Positions 8,249 to 17,409 of a DNA stretch of 64,000 bases are shown piece after piece. Position numbers and translations under genes: made by a program. Origin of the DNA: DAOTWA01 sp963702935. GTDB taxonomy: Bacteria; Chloroflexota; Anaerolineae; Anaerolineales; Anaerolineaceae. Below the pieces are notes generated by a model. It searched no databases. It was not told the origin of the DNA and was given only the letters and a program-made list of their open reading frames with translations. The stretch lies in NCBI GenBank assembly GCA_963702935.1, contig OY969772.1, positions 868,001 to 932,000 on the forward strand, given 5' to 3'. Position 1 is the stretch's first letter. Each line of letters starts with the position of its first letter.

Positions 8249-9520
8249 TCAAACGTTCTTCTGAGAAAGCGGCCGGGCGAAACGCCGCTCGAAGGCGCCG
8301 TTCTTCTTGAGCATGTCGTCGAAGTAGGCATGGGCCACCGGCAGGCGCAGGAAGACCTGGAAGACCGGCCAGAGATAGAGCGGGAAGCGCTCGGGGCGGG
8401 CCAGGCGGGCCAGGATCTCGGGGTCGAGCCGCCCGTCGCGGGCCAGCCCCGCCCCCAGGGCCTGCAAGTTATCGAACAGGCCGCGCGTCGCCTCGGGCGG
8501 CATCACGCGCACCCCCTCGCCGTTGCCCCTGACGATCGTCCCCAGGTAAGGCGCGCCCAGGCGGGCGGCCAGTTTTTCGAGGTAGCGCTCGACGTAACGC
8601 GAGTGCAGCCCTTCCGGGAAACCGGACTGCACCAGGAAGCCGAGCGGCGGATTGCCCTGCCGCCCAACCAGCGGCTCCAGGGCCTCGATGAAATGTTTGA
8701 CCGCGCCGGGCATGGCGTCGGTGTAGAGCGGAAAGCCGATCCAGGCGCACTCCGCCTCGGCGAAAGCCTGCACGAAGCGCCCGGTCTGCCTGGCGTGGAT
8801 CAGGTGGTGCATCTCGGTCTCGCCGCCAAAACCCCCGGCGAACTCCCGCAGGAAGATGGGGGTGTTGCCGCGCTGGCCGCGCGGCGAGCCGTTGAAGAGC
8901 GTCAGCCGGGCGGGCGGATGGATGGTCGCGCCGACGGTGGGGGGCAGGGGGCCGGGCAACGGCAAGGCGGGCGCGGACCGGGCCGAGATGCGCCGGGCCA
9001 GGTCGGCGACCGGCGTCTCGCTCGTCAGGCAAAATTCGAGGCGGGTCTTCAAGTTGAGCGCCGTGCGGGTGCAGATGGCGCTGACGATCTGCACGTCGCG
9101 CTCATCGCTGTCGGCTTCCCTCTCGACCAGCAAACCCAGGCGCGGATAACGGGCATAGCGCCGGCGGTGATGGGCCTCCATGCGCTCCACGACCATGTAG
9201 GGGTGGATGAGCGGCAGGTGCTTGTCCATGGCCATTTTGAGCAGCGCCGCGGGGAAGCCCATCTTGAGCGGGGCGGCCCACAAGACGAAGTCGGCGTGGA
9301 TGACCGCGCGATCCATCTCGAGGGAGGCGTCCCGGCTGACGCACTCGCCCGGCGTCTTGACCCAGCAGCCCCAACAGCCAACGCAGTAGCGCAGCGGCAG
9401 ATCGCGCAGATCGAGCTGCGCCACGCTGTGGCCCGCGCCTTGCAGCGCGGCGCTCACCTGCGCCAGATAAGCGTCAAAAAGGGACGGTTGTGGGTTGCCG
9501 TTCAGGATGGTAATCTTCAT
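8249..9520 (-). CDS. Two-domain flavodoxin-fold NAD(P)H:FMN reductase-like protein
   Basis: A 423-residue protein with two flavodoxin-like folds in tandem. The first starts at residue 1 (MKITILNGNPQPSLFDAY) and carries CVGCWGCWVKTPGECV, the Cys motif of iron-sulfur-flavoprotein-like reductases; the second starts near residue 205 (RLTLFNGSPRGQRGNTPIFL) with the flavin-loop segment WIGFPLYTDAMPGAVKHFIE near 260. Single-domain members use FMN; the duplication is uncommon and suggests an internal electron relay. The start is supported by GGAGG six bases upstream. Probably an operon with the downstream F420-type gene and the upstream PadR gene. Substrate unknown. Confidence 0.72.
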   Translation of the reverse strand: MKITILNGNPQPSLFDAYLAQVSAALQGAGHSVAQLDLRDLPLRYCVGCWGCWVKTPGECVSRDASLEMDRAVIHADFVLWAAPLKMGFPAALLKMAMDKHLPLIHPYMVVERMEAHHRRRYARYPRLGLLVEREADSDERDVQIVSAICTRTALNLKTRLEFCLTSETPVADLARRISARSAPALPLPGPLPPTVGATIHPPARLTLFNGSPRGQRGNTPIFLREFAGGFGGETEMHHLIHARQTGRFVQAFAEAECAWIGFPLYTDAMPGAVKHFIEALEPLVGRQGNPPLGFLVQSGFPEGLHSRYVERYLEKLAARLGAPYLGTIVRGNGEGVRVMPPEATRGLFDNLQALGAGLARDGRLDPEILARLARPERFPLYLWPVFQVFLRLPVAHAYFDDMLKKNGAFERRFARPLSQKNV

Positions 9521-9569
9521 CGTATCCTCCAGGGTCTAAATTCAATGGGCCGGAACGTGGATGGGGCGC

Positions 9570-10127
9570 TCATTCCTGCGGAACCTTGCCGGCCTTGATC
9601 TGTGCAATGACGTTCTCGGCCCATTCCAGGCTGGCGCGCATGGAACGGATGCCGTTGTCGAGGGTCAGCAGCCAGAAGAAATGCTCGCGCGGCGAGACGA
9701 TCTCCTGCTGGAAGGGCACGATCTGGGCCGGCACCTGCTCGTACTGGGCCAGAATCGCCTGCATGATCGCAGCAAAGCCCTCGAACTTGGCCAGGATTTC
9801 CTCGTCCGAGAGCTGCCCGGCAAAGAAGACCTGGATGAGTGGGGCGCTGCGCGGCTCGCCCAACGGGGGCGGCCCGGCCAGCCAGGTGCGCAGCTCGGCC
9901 CGCCCGGCAGCGGTAATGGAATAGACCTTGCGGTCGGGGCGGTCTTCCTGGGGGACCTTTTCCATCTCGACGTAGCCCTGTTCGGTCAGGCGCGCCAGGG
10001 TGCGGTAGATCTGGCTCTGATCGGCAGGCCAGAAATGGCGCACGGAAGAGTTGAAGATCTTCTTCAAATCGTATCCCGTATAGGGATGGTAACTGAGGAA
10101 GCCAAGGATGGCGTGATCGAGAGACAT
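9570..10127 (-). CDS. PadR-family transcriptional regulator
   Basis: A 185-residue PadR protein: a winged helix at residues 1-85 (LDHAILGFLSYHPYTGYDLKKIFN, QSQIYRTLARLTEQGYVEME, RKVYSITAAGRAELRTWL) plus the coiled C-terminal dimerisation domain of the larger PadR subgroup. It lies 49 bases upstream of the double-flavodoxin gene in the same direction, so it is probably the local repressor of this redox operon. AGGAT/ATCCT half-sites directly upstream are candidate operators. The ligand is unknown; PadR proteins commonly sense phenolic or other small hydrophobic compounds. Confidence 0.88.
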   Translation of the reverse strand: MSLDHAILGFLSYHPYTGYDLKKIFNSSVRHFWPADQSQIYRTLARLTEQGYVEMEKVPQEDRPDRKVYSITAAGRAELRTWLAGPPPLGEPRSAPLIQVFFAGQLSDEEILAKFEGFAAIMQAILAQYEQVPAQIVPFQQEIVSPREHFFWLLTLDNGIRSMRASLEWAENVIAQIKAGKVPQE

Positions 10128-10135
10128 ATAAGAGT

Positions 10136-10180
10136 ATCCTTATATAGGATTAATCCTCTATTAGATTTGTTCTATAATAG
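10136..10180 (-). promoter_or_regulatory. Operator-like half-sites upstream of the PadR gene
   Basis: ATCCT-TATAT-AGGAT-TA-ATCCT at 10136-10157 contains a perfect 12-base palindrome, AGGATTAATCCT (10146-10157), and a second overlapping inverted pair. Beyond it CTATTA (10158-10163) and TAATAG (10175-10180) form another inverted pair. The sites are AT-rich in a GC-rich genome and lie 9-53 bases before the PadR start, as for an autoregulated repressor. Confidence 0.5.
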
Positions 10181-10242
10181 CGCGAAACCCCTCCCTTGTC
10201 AATCCCTATCACGGCGTTCTCAAAGTCACAACCTGTCATTCG

Positions 10243-10274
10243 TTTGCGCCAAATGCCACAAACCTTGCAGGAAA
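10243..10274 (-). promoter_or_regulatory. Second AraC-type operator (direct half-sites, 21-bp pitch)
   Basis: Reading the minus strand, TTTCCTGCAAG (10274-10264) and TTTGGCGCAAA (10253-10243) are direct repeats exactly 21 bases apart. About 45 bases around them match the site upstream of the AraC gene (17786-17834) at roughly 85 percent by eye. This is probably a binding site for that AraC protein. It lies between the PadR operon and a broken alcohol dehydrogenase gene. Confidence 0.55.
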
Positions 10275-10360
10275 AGTCATAGGAGAGCATCCCCGGTTTA
10301 GGTATGATTAAGATGACCGAGGCTGTGTTGAAATGTGGCGTACGCACAAGCTATCCGTAA

Positions 10361-10744
10361 GAACCCGCCGGCATCGATTTCGTCTTCAACGGCATGGGTG
10401 AGGAGTACTTCGAGGGCGGCCTGGCCGTGCTGCGACAGGGGGGCGTGCTGGTACATTACGGCGGCCCGCAAAGCTTCGCGCGTTTCCTGCTTCTGCTGGT
10501 CAAGCTGATCGCTTATAACCTGCTGCCAAACGGGAAAAAGATCAAGGGCTATGGAACTCACCGCCTGGGCGTAGATTTGTTCAAGGAGGACTGGGCGGCG
10601 CTCTTCAAGCTGCTCGCAGAAGGTTCTATCCAGTCCATCATCGCGGCCCGCTTCTCCATCCTGGAGGCCAGACAAGCCAACGAGCTGTTGGAAAGCGGGC
10701 AGGTGGCCGGGAACATCGTGCTGCTCGCGCCGCAATTGTTGTAA
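10361..10744 (+). pseudogene. C-terminal remnant of a zinc-type (MDR) alcohol dehydrogenase/quinone reductase
   Basis: The readable frame starts just after an in-frame TAA at 10358. It encodes AGIDFVFNGMGEEYFEGGLAVLRQGGVLVHYGG, the NAD(P)-fold core of the medium-chain dehydrogenase family, and runs to the normal C-terminus (GSIQSIIAARFSILEARQANELLESGQVAGNIVLLAP). The catalytic domain and the nucleotide-binding glycine motif are missing, so about two thirds of the gene has been lost. An in-frame ATG at 10394 gives a 116-residue frame, but it cannot form an active enzyme. An AraC-type operator lies just upstream. Confidence 0.7.
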
Positions 10745-10772
10745 TCCAGACCAGCGTAAGGGATGGGGAGAC

Positions 10773-11405
10773 ATGCACAGGAGAAGCGCGCTGCGATTGA
10801 CCAGCTCTACCCTCGGCGTCTACGCCGGTCTGCTTGGCGTGGAGCATGGCTTTTTCGAAACCTTGCAAGGCAATATCACCCCGGGCGGGGTGTTGATGAA
10901 CGCCATTGGGCTTCCCTGCCGGCCGGACGCCGTCTGGCACGCCTGTTACCCGGCCCTGACGCTGCTTCCCAATCTGTTCTTGAGCGGGATTCTGGCCATG
11001 CTGGCCGGCTTGAGCGTGGCGCTATGGGCGGCCGCCTTTATCCAGCGCGAGCGCGGCGGGCAGGTGCTCTTGCTGCTCTCCGGGCTGCTGCTGGTCGCCG
11101 GCGGAGGATTCGTGTCGGCTTTCCTCGGCGTGGTCGCCGGCCTGGCCGGGAGCAGGATGCCCACCTCTTTAGGCTGGTGGCGCCTGGGGTCGGTGAAAGG
11201 GCTGCGTTTCCTGGCCAAGCCCTGGCCCTGGAGCCTGGCGCTGATGGGGCTTTGGCTGCCCGGCAGTTGGGTCATGGGATATTTCTTCGGCCAGGCCATG
11301 CTGGCCGCGGGTTTCTTCTTGTTCCTTGGCTTCGATTTGGGCCTGCCCTTACTCACCGTGTTCTCCGGGTTCGTGTACGACGTTCAGGAGCGCCGGCGGG
11401 CATAA
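10773..11405 (+). CDS. Multi-pass membrane protein, EHGFFETLQGN family
   Basis: A 210-residue protein with about five hydrophobic segments (near residues 15-30, 65-90, 95-120, 145-165 and 170-195). The N-terminal motif VEHGFFETLQGNITPGG recurs in the broken gene at 12008-12449, so the two are paralogues on either side of a flavodoxin. No enzyme motif is visible. It follows the dehydrogenase remnant by 28 bases and precedes the flavodoxin by 63 bases, so a membrane redox function is possible but unproved. Confidence 0.6.
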   Translation: MHRRSALRLTSSTLGVYAGLLGVEHGFFETLQGNITPGGVLMNAIGLPCRPDAVWHACYPALTLLPNLFLSGILAMLAGLSVALWAAAFIQRERGGQVLLLLSGLLLVAGGGFVSAFLGVVAGLAGSRMPTSLGWWRLGSVKGLRFLAKPWPWSLALMGLWLPGSWVMGYFFGQAMLAAGFFLFLGFDLGLPLLTVFSGFVYDVQERRRA

Positions 11406-11468
11406 CGCCGGACGCGGCGAGGCCCGCGTCATTTAGGATCAATCGTTGTTTAGCAGGAGGAGCTTAAA

Positions 11469-11990
11469 ATGTCCGCTTCAGTTCTGGTTGGATTTTCGAC
11501 AATGTACGGCTCGACTCAAGAAGTGGCCCAGGCCATCGCCGAGACGTTGCGCCAGGCCGGTCTCGAGGTCGACCTGCGCCCCGTGCGGGAAGTGCGTTCC
11601 CTGGAAGGCTATCGGGCAGTGGTGCTCGGCGCGCCGCTTTACATGTTCCACTGGCACAAGGACGCCCTGCAGTTCCTATCCCGCCAGCGCAAGGCGCTCG
11701 AAGCGCTGCCCGTGGCCATCTTTGCGCTGGGGCCTTTTCACGATAAAGAGGAAGAGCTGCAAAGCGCGCGCGACCAGCTCGATAAAGAGCTGGCAAAGTC
11801 CCCCTGGCTGAAACCGGCTGCGCTTGAAGTCTTCGTGGGGAAGTTCGACCCCGCCGGGCTGCGCTTCCCCCACAGCCTGATCGGCCCGATCAAGCAGATG
11901 CCGGCCAGCGACGAGCGCGATTGGGCAGCCATTCGCGCCTGGGCGGGCAGCCTGCCTTCCCGGCTCTCCCTCGAAGGAGAAAGACCCTAA
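11469..11990 (+). CDS. Flavodoxin-domain protein
   Basis: A 173-residue single-domain flavodoxin: the FMN phosphate loop is FSTMYGSTQEVAQAIAETL (residues 9-27), followed by a second flavin-contact segment VLGAPLYMFHWHKDALQFL near 57. Length and the C-terminal segment match the flavodoxin group that includes HemG-like protoporphyrinogen oxidases; the exact activity is not decided. AGGAGG lies nine bases upstream of the ATG. It is sandwiched between two related membrane proteins, and the three probably form one operon that may pass electrons from a soluble flavin to a membrane partner. Confidence 0.75.
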   Translation: MSASVLVGFSTMYGSTQEVAQAIAETLRQAGLEVDLRPVREVRSLEGYRAVVLGAPLYMFHWHKDALQFLSRQRKALEALPVAIFALGPFHDKEEELQSARDQLDKELAKSPWLKPAALEVFVGKFDPAGLRFPHSLIGPIKQMPASDERDWAAIRAWAGSLPSRLSLEGERP

Positions 11991-12007
11991 AGGAGAAACT
12001 CCCCACG

Positions 12008-12449
12008 ATGCGGGCCCTTATAATCCGGCCACCCGCTCGATCGTCTCCACGGTCGGCGCGATTTGCGGCATCTCCGGCCTGGAGCATGGTTTCTTCGAGA
12101 CCCTGCAAGGCAACGTCGCGCCGGGCGGCCTGCTGATCAGCGCCATTGGCCCGGCCAACCGGTTTTGGCCGGGCGGCGTGCTGGCCGGCTTCGGCCTCCT
12201 GTTCTTTCTATGGCGCGGGGCGCTGGTAGTGCAGGCGCTCAGCGGCCAGGCGGCCCTGGCCGGGCCGGAGCTGGCCACAGGCATCGCGGATCTGATCCTC
12301 ACCCCGACCTGGGCCGTGGGTGGAATCCTGCTCTGGCGGCGCCCTTCCCGGCGGGAGATTTCGGGGTGATCTTCGGCATGGGGCTGGTGTGCTTCGTGCC
12401 CTTTGGGCTGTTCCTGCGCGGCGTGTTAGCGGAGCGGAGCCGGGCGTAA
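12008..12449 (+). pseudogene. Frame-broken paralogue of the EHGFFETLQGN membrane protein
   Basis: The motif GLEHGFFETLQGNVAPGGLLISAIG occurs at 12076-12150 in a frame with no start codon; the ATG at 12008 (AAGGAG upstream) is in another frame. A one-base loss just after the ATG would join them. The motif frame stops at 12369, while a third frame carries a plausible end (GVIFGMGLVCFVPFGLFLRGVL) to 12449, so a second loss near 12335-12365 is likely. Repaired, it would be about 147 residues with about four hydrophobic segments. Confidence 0.55.
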
Positions 12450-12683
12450 GCTCCGCGTCGTTTGCCTGCCACTGTGGGCCGCCGGCCCGGTCGCCCGGGA
12501 TGGGAAGCGAGGTGAGCTCCCTTTTGGGTTGCCTTTTTTCGGAACTTGCGCGAGAATCAAGCTATTCCTGAGCGGCTCCCCGCCCGGCGCGCCGTGCAGC
12601 GTGAATCGGAGCCTCCCCTCAAATGCGGGCGGGCAAAGCAGGAGCCAGCTCGACACCCAAGACAGGTGAGTAGTCCTTCGCTA

Positions 12684-15405
12684 ATGGAGCTTCCTTTTCT
12701 GCAATCCAAATTGACCCTGCCGGTGACGCGCCGCCAGGCCGTTCAGCGCGCCGCGGCCATCTCGCGCTTGAATGAGGTCTTCGAATCCGGCTATAAGCTG
12801 GCGCTGCTCTCCGCTCCGGCCGGCTACGGGAAAACCTCTCTGCTGGCTTCCTGGCTCAAGGACTGCGCGGAGCGCGCCGACGTACACGTTGCCTGGCTGA
12901 CTTTGGAGCAGGCGGACGACGACCCCTTCCGCTTCTGGAGCTACTGCCTGGCCTCTTTACAGAAGATAAGCCCCGAGCTGGCCGCCAGGCCCCGCAGCTT
13001 GTTGCAGGTGGGGCAAGCCGTGCGCATCGAGGCGCTGCTCAGCCTGCTGTTGCACGATTTGGAACAGATTCCCGGCCAGGTCCTCTGGGCCCTGGACGAT
13101 TTTCACCACATCCAATCGCCCGAAATCCACCAGAGCCTGGCGTTCTTCATCGAGCATCTCCCCCCTCACATCCACCTGGCCATTGCCACCCGCAGCGACC
13201 CCTTCCTGCCCCTGCCGCGCCTGCGGGCGCGCAATGAGCTGCTCGAGCTGCGCCAGGCAGACCTGGAATTCGATCTCCAGGACGGGCTGGCTTTCTTCCA
13301 CACGACCATGGCCTTACCCATCCCCGACGATATCGCCGCCGCGCTGGTGCGGCGCATGGAGGGCTGGATCGCCGGGATGCAGTTGGCGGCCCTCTCGATG
13401 CGCGGAAAGAACGACCTCCAACACTGGCTGCAAACCTTTGCGGCCGGAGATCAAAACCTGCTGGAATATTTCAATCAGGAAGTCCTTTCCAGTCTGGCGG
13501 AAGATCGCCAAAAGTTCATCTTTTCTACCGCCATCCTGGAGCGGCTCAACGCAGATCTATGCCGCGCCGTTACCGGGCGCGAAGACAGCCAGACGCTGCT
13601 CGAACAATTCGAGCGGGAGAACCTTTTTCTGACCTCGCTGGACGCCAATCGCACCTGGTTCCAATTTCAGCCCTTATTCCGGGATTTGTTGGCCCAACGC
13701 CTCGAGCGCACGGCGCCGGCGGCGGAAAGGATGGATCTGCATCGCCGGGCGGCCCATTGGTTCGAAAACGCGGGTTGGGCCGATGAAGCCATCAGCCACG
13801 CGCTGGCCGCCCAGGAAAACGATCAGGTCGCCCGCAACTTGCTGCGCGTGGGGCTTTCCCGCGTACTGAACGGGGAGGCGGCCTCGATCCTGGCCACCTG
13901 CCACGCTCTGCCTGAAGCCTGGCTGGAGGAGCGCCCGGACCTGCTGATCCTGGAAGCCTGGGCGCTGTTAGCCTTAGCCCGCTTCGACCAGGTCGAGCCT
14001 TTCACCGCCAAAGCCGAAGCCGCTTTAAGCCGCCAGCCGGAGGAGGCCCCCGGCCGGACGGCGCTGATGGGCCAACTGGCAGCCATCCGCGCGACGGCGG
14101 CCTTCAACCTGAGAGAGACCAAGCGAAGCATCGGGCTGGCGCACACTGCTTTAGAATGGCTGCCGGAGGCGGAACGAGCCATCCGCAGCGTGGTGATGCT
14201 GGACCTGGCGGATGCGCTGCTGATGCAAGATCAGATCGAGCCGGCCAGCCAGCGCTATTTGGAAACCGTTCGCCTGGCTCACCAGTCCGGCAATTTCCTG
14301 ATAGAGATCAACGGCCTCAGCATGGCCGGGCGCATCCTCTCCTGGCAGGGAAAGCTGCGCCAGGCGCAATGGATGTATCAACAGGCAATCCGGGTGGCAG
14401 CGGATATGAGGCTGGACGACCTCCCGGTGGTGGGATTGGCGGAAGACGGCCTGGCGGACCTGTACCTGGAATGGAACGACCTGGAGCAGGCGCGCCAATG
14501 GGCCGATAAAAGCCTGAAGCACTTCCAATTATGGGGGCACGCCGAGCACATCCTGCAAGCGAAATTGACGCATGCGGAAATCCTGCGGGCCGCGGGGAGC
14601 CTGGAAGAGGCGCAGGCCGCAGCCACACAAACGTTGCTCATGGCCCAACAGCAGCCCTCGCTGTCTCTCAAGCGCGCCGAAATCGATGGCGGCGATGCTC
14701 TATTGGCAGAAGAAGCAACCGGAGCTCGCTCTGCAAGCGCTCACATCGGCTGGCTTGCTGGAGAAAACCGGGCAGCCGGATCACCCCTACCGGCCAACCG
14801 GCGAGGTGCATTCCTGGCTGCTCAGCCTGTACCCGATTGGGGTGAAGCTGCTCGACGAGATGGGAGAGACGACCCTGGCTCTGGAATGGCTCGACACTTG
14901 GCTCAACCAGGCCGAGAAGGCCGGATTCCATCGCCAGGTGGTGCGCCTGCTGGTCAATCAGGCCCTGATCCATTTCAGGCAGAAGCGCCAGGAGGCGGCC
15001 CTGGAGCAGATTGGCCGGGCCTTGCGCCTGGCCGAGCCGGAAGGGTTGGTGCGCACCTTCATCAATGAGGGCGCGGCGCTGGCCGGCCTTCTGCAGGCCT
15101 GGCTCGAACGCCATCCGGGGCCGGATGAAATCGAAGCGTTTGCCAGGCGGCTGCTCGCGATCCTCCAACCGCTGCCCGAGGCCGGCTCCTCTCCCCAGGC
15201 GCCCGCCGCTGGGGGTATCCTAAGCGACCGCGAGCGCGAAGTGCTGCGCCTGACGGCGGCGGGCCTGACCAACGAGGAAATTGCGCGCGAATTGATCGTC
15301 TCGACCAACACGATCAAGACCCACCTCAAGCGCATTTTTGACAAGCTGGGGGTGAACAGCCGGCGGGAAGCCGTTCAGGTAGCCCGCCAAAGAGCCTTGA
15401 TCTAA
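12684..15405 (+). CDS. MalT-like LuxR-family ATP-dependent activator (frame broken once)
   Basis: A large STAND-type regulator of about 906 residues. Walker A is SAPAGYGKTSLL (residues 43-54), with an ALDDFHH Walker B near 134; helical repeats fill the middle. The C-terminal LuxR HTH is LSDREREVLRLTAAGLTNEEIARELIVSTNTIKTHLKRIFDKLGV. The frame breaks at GATGGCGGCGAT (14685-14696): one extra G shifts the first frame into nonsense while the next frame continues to the true stop at 15405. I took ATG 12684 (MELPFLQSKLTLP, the usual family start) rather than 12546. Such proteins activate neighbouring operons in response to a ligand; the acyltransferase operon starting at 15553 is the likely target. 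Confidence 0.78.
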
Positions 15406-15419
15406 GCCCAATCCGATCA

Positions 15420-15494
15420 GGTGAAGCGCCGCCCACCGGCGCTTCACCCGCACCATTCCCCCACGCCGGGTGACACTCTGTCACCCGGCGTTTT
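15420..15494 (+). terminator. Double-hairpin terminator after the LuxR gene
   Basis: The first stem is 12 base pairs (15420-15431/15437-15448). The second is a perfect 13-base-pair stem (15463-15475/15479-15491) with loop CTC and is followed by TTTT, a standard intrinsic terminator. Confidence 0.88.
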
Positions 15495-15552
15495 GGTATC
15501 TTAATCACAGATCAGAGAACGACAGACGGGATCACGCAACAGGAGACGAAAG

Positions 15553-15783
15553 ATGAACCAGCCGATTGAAAGCTACACCCAGGCCGACACCCCGGTGCTC
15601 GAGACCCATTCCGTGCTCTTTGCCAGCGTCGTGTGCGACAGCCTCGAAAACGCCGGTATTCCCGCCCGGCTGTATAGCAACGGCCACTACTGTGTAGAGG
15701 TTCCCGCCGCGCTGCTGGCCGCCGCGCGCCGACTGCTCTTTACCGAGCCGCGAAGCGGAGAGATCTACGGCTACTGTGGATGA
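15553..15783 (+). CDS. DUF2007-like small signal-transducing-type protein
   Basis: A 76-residue protein. TPVLETHSVLFASVVCDSLENAGIPARLYSNGHYCVEVPAALLAAARRLL matches the DUF2007 pattern, a small ferredoxin-like alpha/beta fold often called putative prokaryotic signal transducing protein, with no known reaction. AGGAGA lies upstream of the ATG. It is the first gene of a three-gene run whose last member is a condensation-fold acyltransferase. The regulator upstream is separated by a strong terminator, so the operon must have its own promoter. Confidence 0.65.
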   Translation: MNQPIESYTQADTPVLETHSVLFASVVCDSLENAGIPARLYSNGHYCVEVPAALLAAARRLLFTEPRSGEIYGYCG

Positions 15784-15796
15784 GCCTGGAGCTCCC

Positions 15797-16036
15797 ATGA
15801 ACGCGCCCAAACCTCGCTACGAATATCGCATCCGGGTGGAAGGTCCTCTGCCTTCAGCGTGGCAGAATTGGTTCAACGATATGACGATCCTCCAGACAGA
15901 GGAAGGAACCCTGCTGGTGGGTTGCCTGCCGGACAATTCGGCGCTGCAAGGAGTGCTCACCCATCTGGCCAGCCTCAACCTGGCGCTGATCTCCGTAGAA
16001 CGCAAACCGATCGAATCTCAGGAGGATAAAAAATGA
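15797..16036 (+). CDS. Small conserved-type protein between DUF2007 and acyltransferase genes
   Basis: A 79-residue protein beginning MNAPKPRYEYRIRVEGPLP. It is rich in hydrophobic residues alternating with charged ones (SAWQNWFNDMTILQTEEGTLLVGCLPDNSALQGVLTHL) and looks like a small alpha/beta domain. I do not recognise a family. I chose ATG 15797, with GGAG seven bases upstream, over a GTG at 15776 that overlaps the previous gene. The stop overlaps the next start (ATGA), so translation is coupled to the acyltransferase, suggesting an accessory or regulatory subunit. Confidence 0.6.
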   Translation: MNAPKPRYEYRIRVEGPLPSAWQNWFNDMTILQTEEGTLLVGCLPDNSALQGVLTHLASLNLALISVERKPIESQEDKK

Positions 16037-17409
16037 CCGCTCAAGCCAAACGCTACTCCGTTTCATCTCAAGATAAAATGAACTTCATCACCCGCGCCAA
16101 CGCGGACCAGCAGCTCCACGTCATCGTCTCCTTCCCCAAGCGGGTGGACGAAGCCCGCCTGGCGAAATCCCTGCGCCTGGCCATGGAGCGCGAGCCGGTC
16201 TTGGGGTGCCGCTTCGTGGAAAAAGGCAACCAGGTCTACTGGGAGCGCCGCGTCGACCTGGAGCAGATCGAGCTGTGCCGGGTGGTTCCCAGCGGCGATT
16301 TGCAGGCGGACCTTTTCGAATTCGTCACCTGTCCGACAGACCCCCGCATCGACCCGCTGCTTCAAGCCCGGATTTTCCGGAGCCCGGCAGGGGATACGCT
16401 GTGCCTGAAGGTGAACCACGTGGCCGCCGATGGGACCGGGAGCAAAGAAGCGGCTTACCTGGTCGCGGATACCTACAGCCGGTTGGCGGCCGACCCGGCC
16501 TATCGCCCCGCTTTGGGCAAGCCCGGCAAACGCAGCCAGACGGCCATCTTCCGCCAGGTGGGCCTCGCCAACCTGATCAAGTTTCGCCCGCGCCAGCTCA
16601 GCTTGCCCCCCATGCTCTTCAGCCTGCCGTTCGTGGGCGCCACAGGCGCCGAGCGGGGCTTTGCTCTACGGCAAATGGCGGCGCAGGACTTTCGCGCGCT
16701 GAAGAGCTTCGCCCGGGAGCATCACGCCACGATCAACGATTTGATCCTGACCGCCCTCTACCGGGCCATGTTTTCCCAGGGGAACCCGCCGGCGAATACG
16801 CCCCTGCCGGTGCAGGTGTCCATCGATTTGCGCCATTTCCTTCCCAAGGGGAAAGAGCAGCCCATCTGCAACCTGTCCGGGGCGCTCTATCCGGCGCTGA
16901 CCTGCACGCCGGGGGAGACCCTGGAGCAAACCCTGGAAAAAGTCAAAGCCCAAATGGGAAGGTGGAAGTCACGCCAGCCGGGCTTGACCGGGGCGATGCT
17001 CATCGAGCTGGCCATGCTGCAAGGCTATGCCAAAGCCAAAGCCATGATCGGCCGCATGACCGCCCCCCGCAGCAACCGCGTCACCCCGCTGCTGCTGAGC
17101 AACTTCGGCCTGCTGGATGCAAAGCGGCTGGCCTTTGACGACCTGAAGATAGACGGGGCTTTCGTCCTGGGGCCGGTGATGTTTGGCCACGGCCTCATGC
17201 TGACCGCCAGCACGTATGCCGGGCAAATGACCCTGGCGATGGGCTACTGCCGGGGAAACATCCAACAAAAGAGCGTCGAAGCGCTTCTAGAGCAGGTCGC
17301 ACAAGAGCTGGCGGCCTTCATCCAGCCGGGGGAGGCTCTTGCGCCCTTCGCCGCCCATCCCGTCGGACACGCGCTGGTACCTCATCAGGCCCTCCCGGCG
17401 AAAAGATAG
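16033..17409 (+). CDS. Condensation-fold acyltransferase (alcohol acetyltransferase/PapA-like)
   Basis: A 458-residue protein of the CoA-dependent acyltransferase/condensation-domain fold. The active-site motif appears as NHVAADGTG near residue 130, i.e. HHxxxDG with Asn in place of the first His but the catalytic second His kept. A later segment, PVQVSIDLRHFLPKGKEQPICNLSGALYPAL (about 258-290), resembles the latch region. Relatives esterify alcohols or lipids or condense amino acids; a stand-alone protein beside no NRPS genes fits O-acylation of an alcohol or lipid. GGAGG precedes the ATG. The last 25 bases overlap the convergent gene. Confidence 0.72.
   Translation: MTAQAKRYSVSSQDKMNFITRANADQQLHVIVSFPKRVDEARLAKSLRLAMEREPVLGCRFVEKGNQVYWERRVDLEQIELCRVVPSGDLQADLFEFVTCPTDPRIDPLLQARIFRSPAGDTLCLKVNHVAADGTGSKEAAYLVADTYSRLAADPAYRPALGKPGKRSQTAIFRQVGLANLIKFRPRQLSLPPMLFSLPFVGATGAERGFALRQMAAQDFRALKSFAREHHATINDLILTALYRAMFSQGNPPANTPLPVQVSIDLRHFLPKGKEQPICNLSGALYPALTCTPGETLEQTLEKVKAQMGRWKSRQPGLTGAMLIELAMLQGYAKAKAMIGRMTAPRSNRVTPLLLSNFGLLDAKRLAFDDLKIDGAFVLGPVMFGHGLMLTASTYAGQMTLAMGYCRGNIQQKSVEALLEQVAQELAAFIQPGEALAPFAAHPVGHALVPHQALPAKR

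Noticed and set aside
7661..9598. 645-codon plus-strand open frame
   Set aside because: It is antisense to the reductase and double-flavodoxin genes, which have family motifs and ribosome sites; the plus-strand protein has low-complexity composition and no motif.
15776..15796. GTG start overlapping the DUF2007-like gene
   Set aside because: The ATG at 15797 has a well-placed GGAG, so the extension is unlikely.
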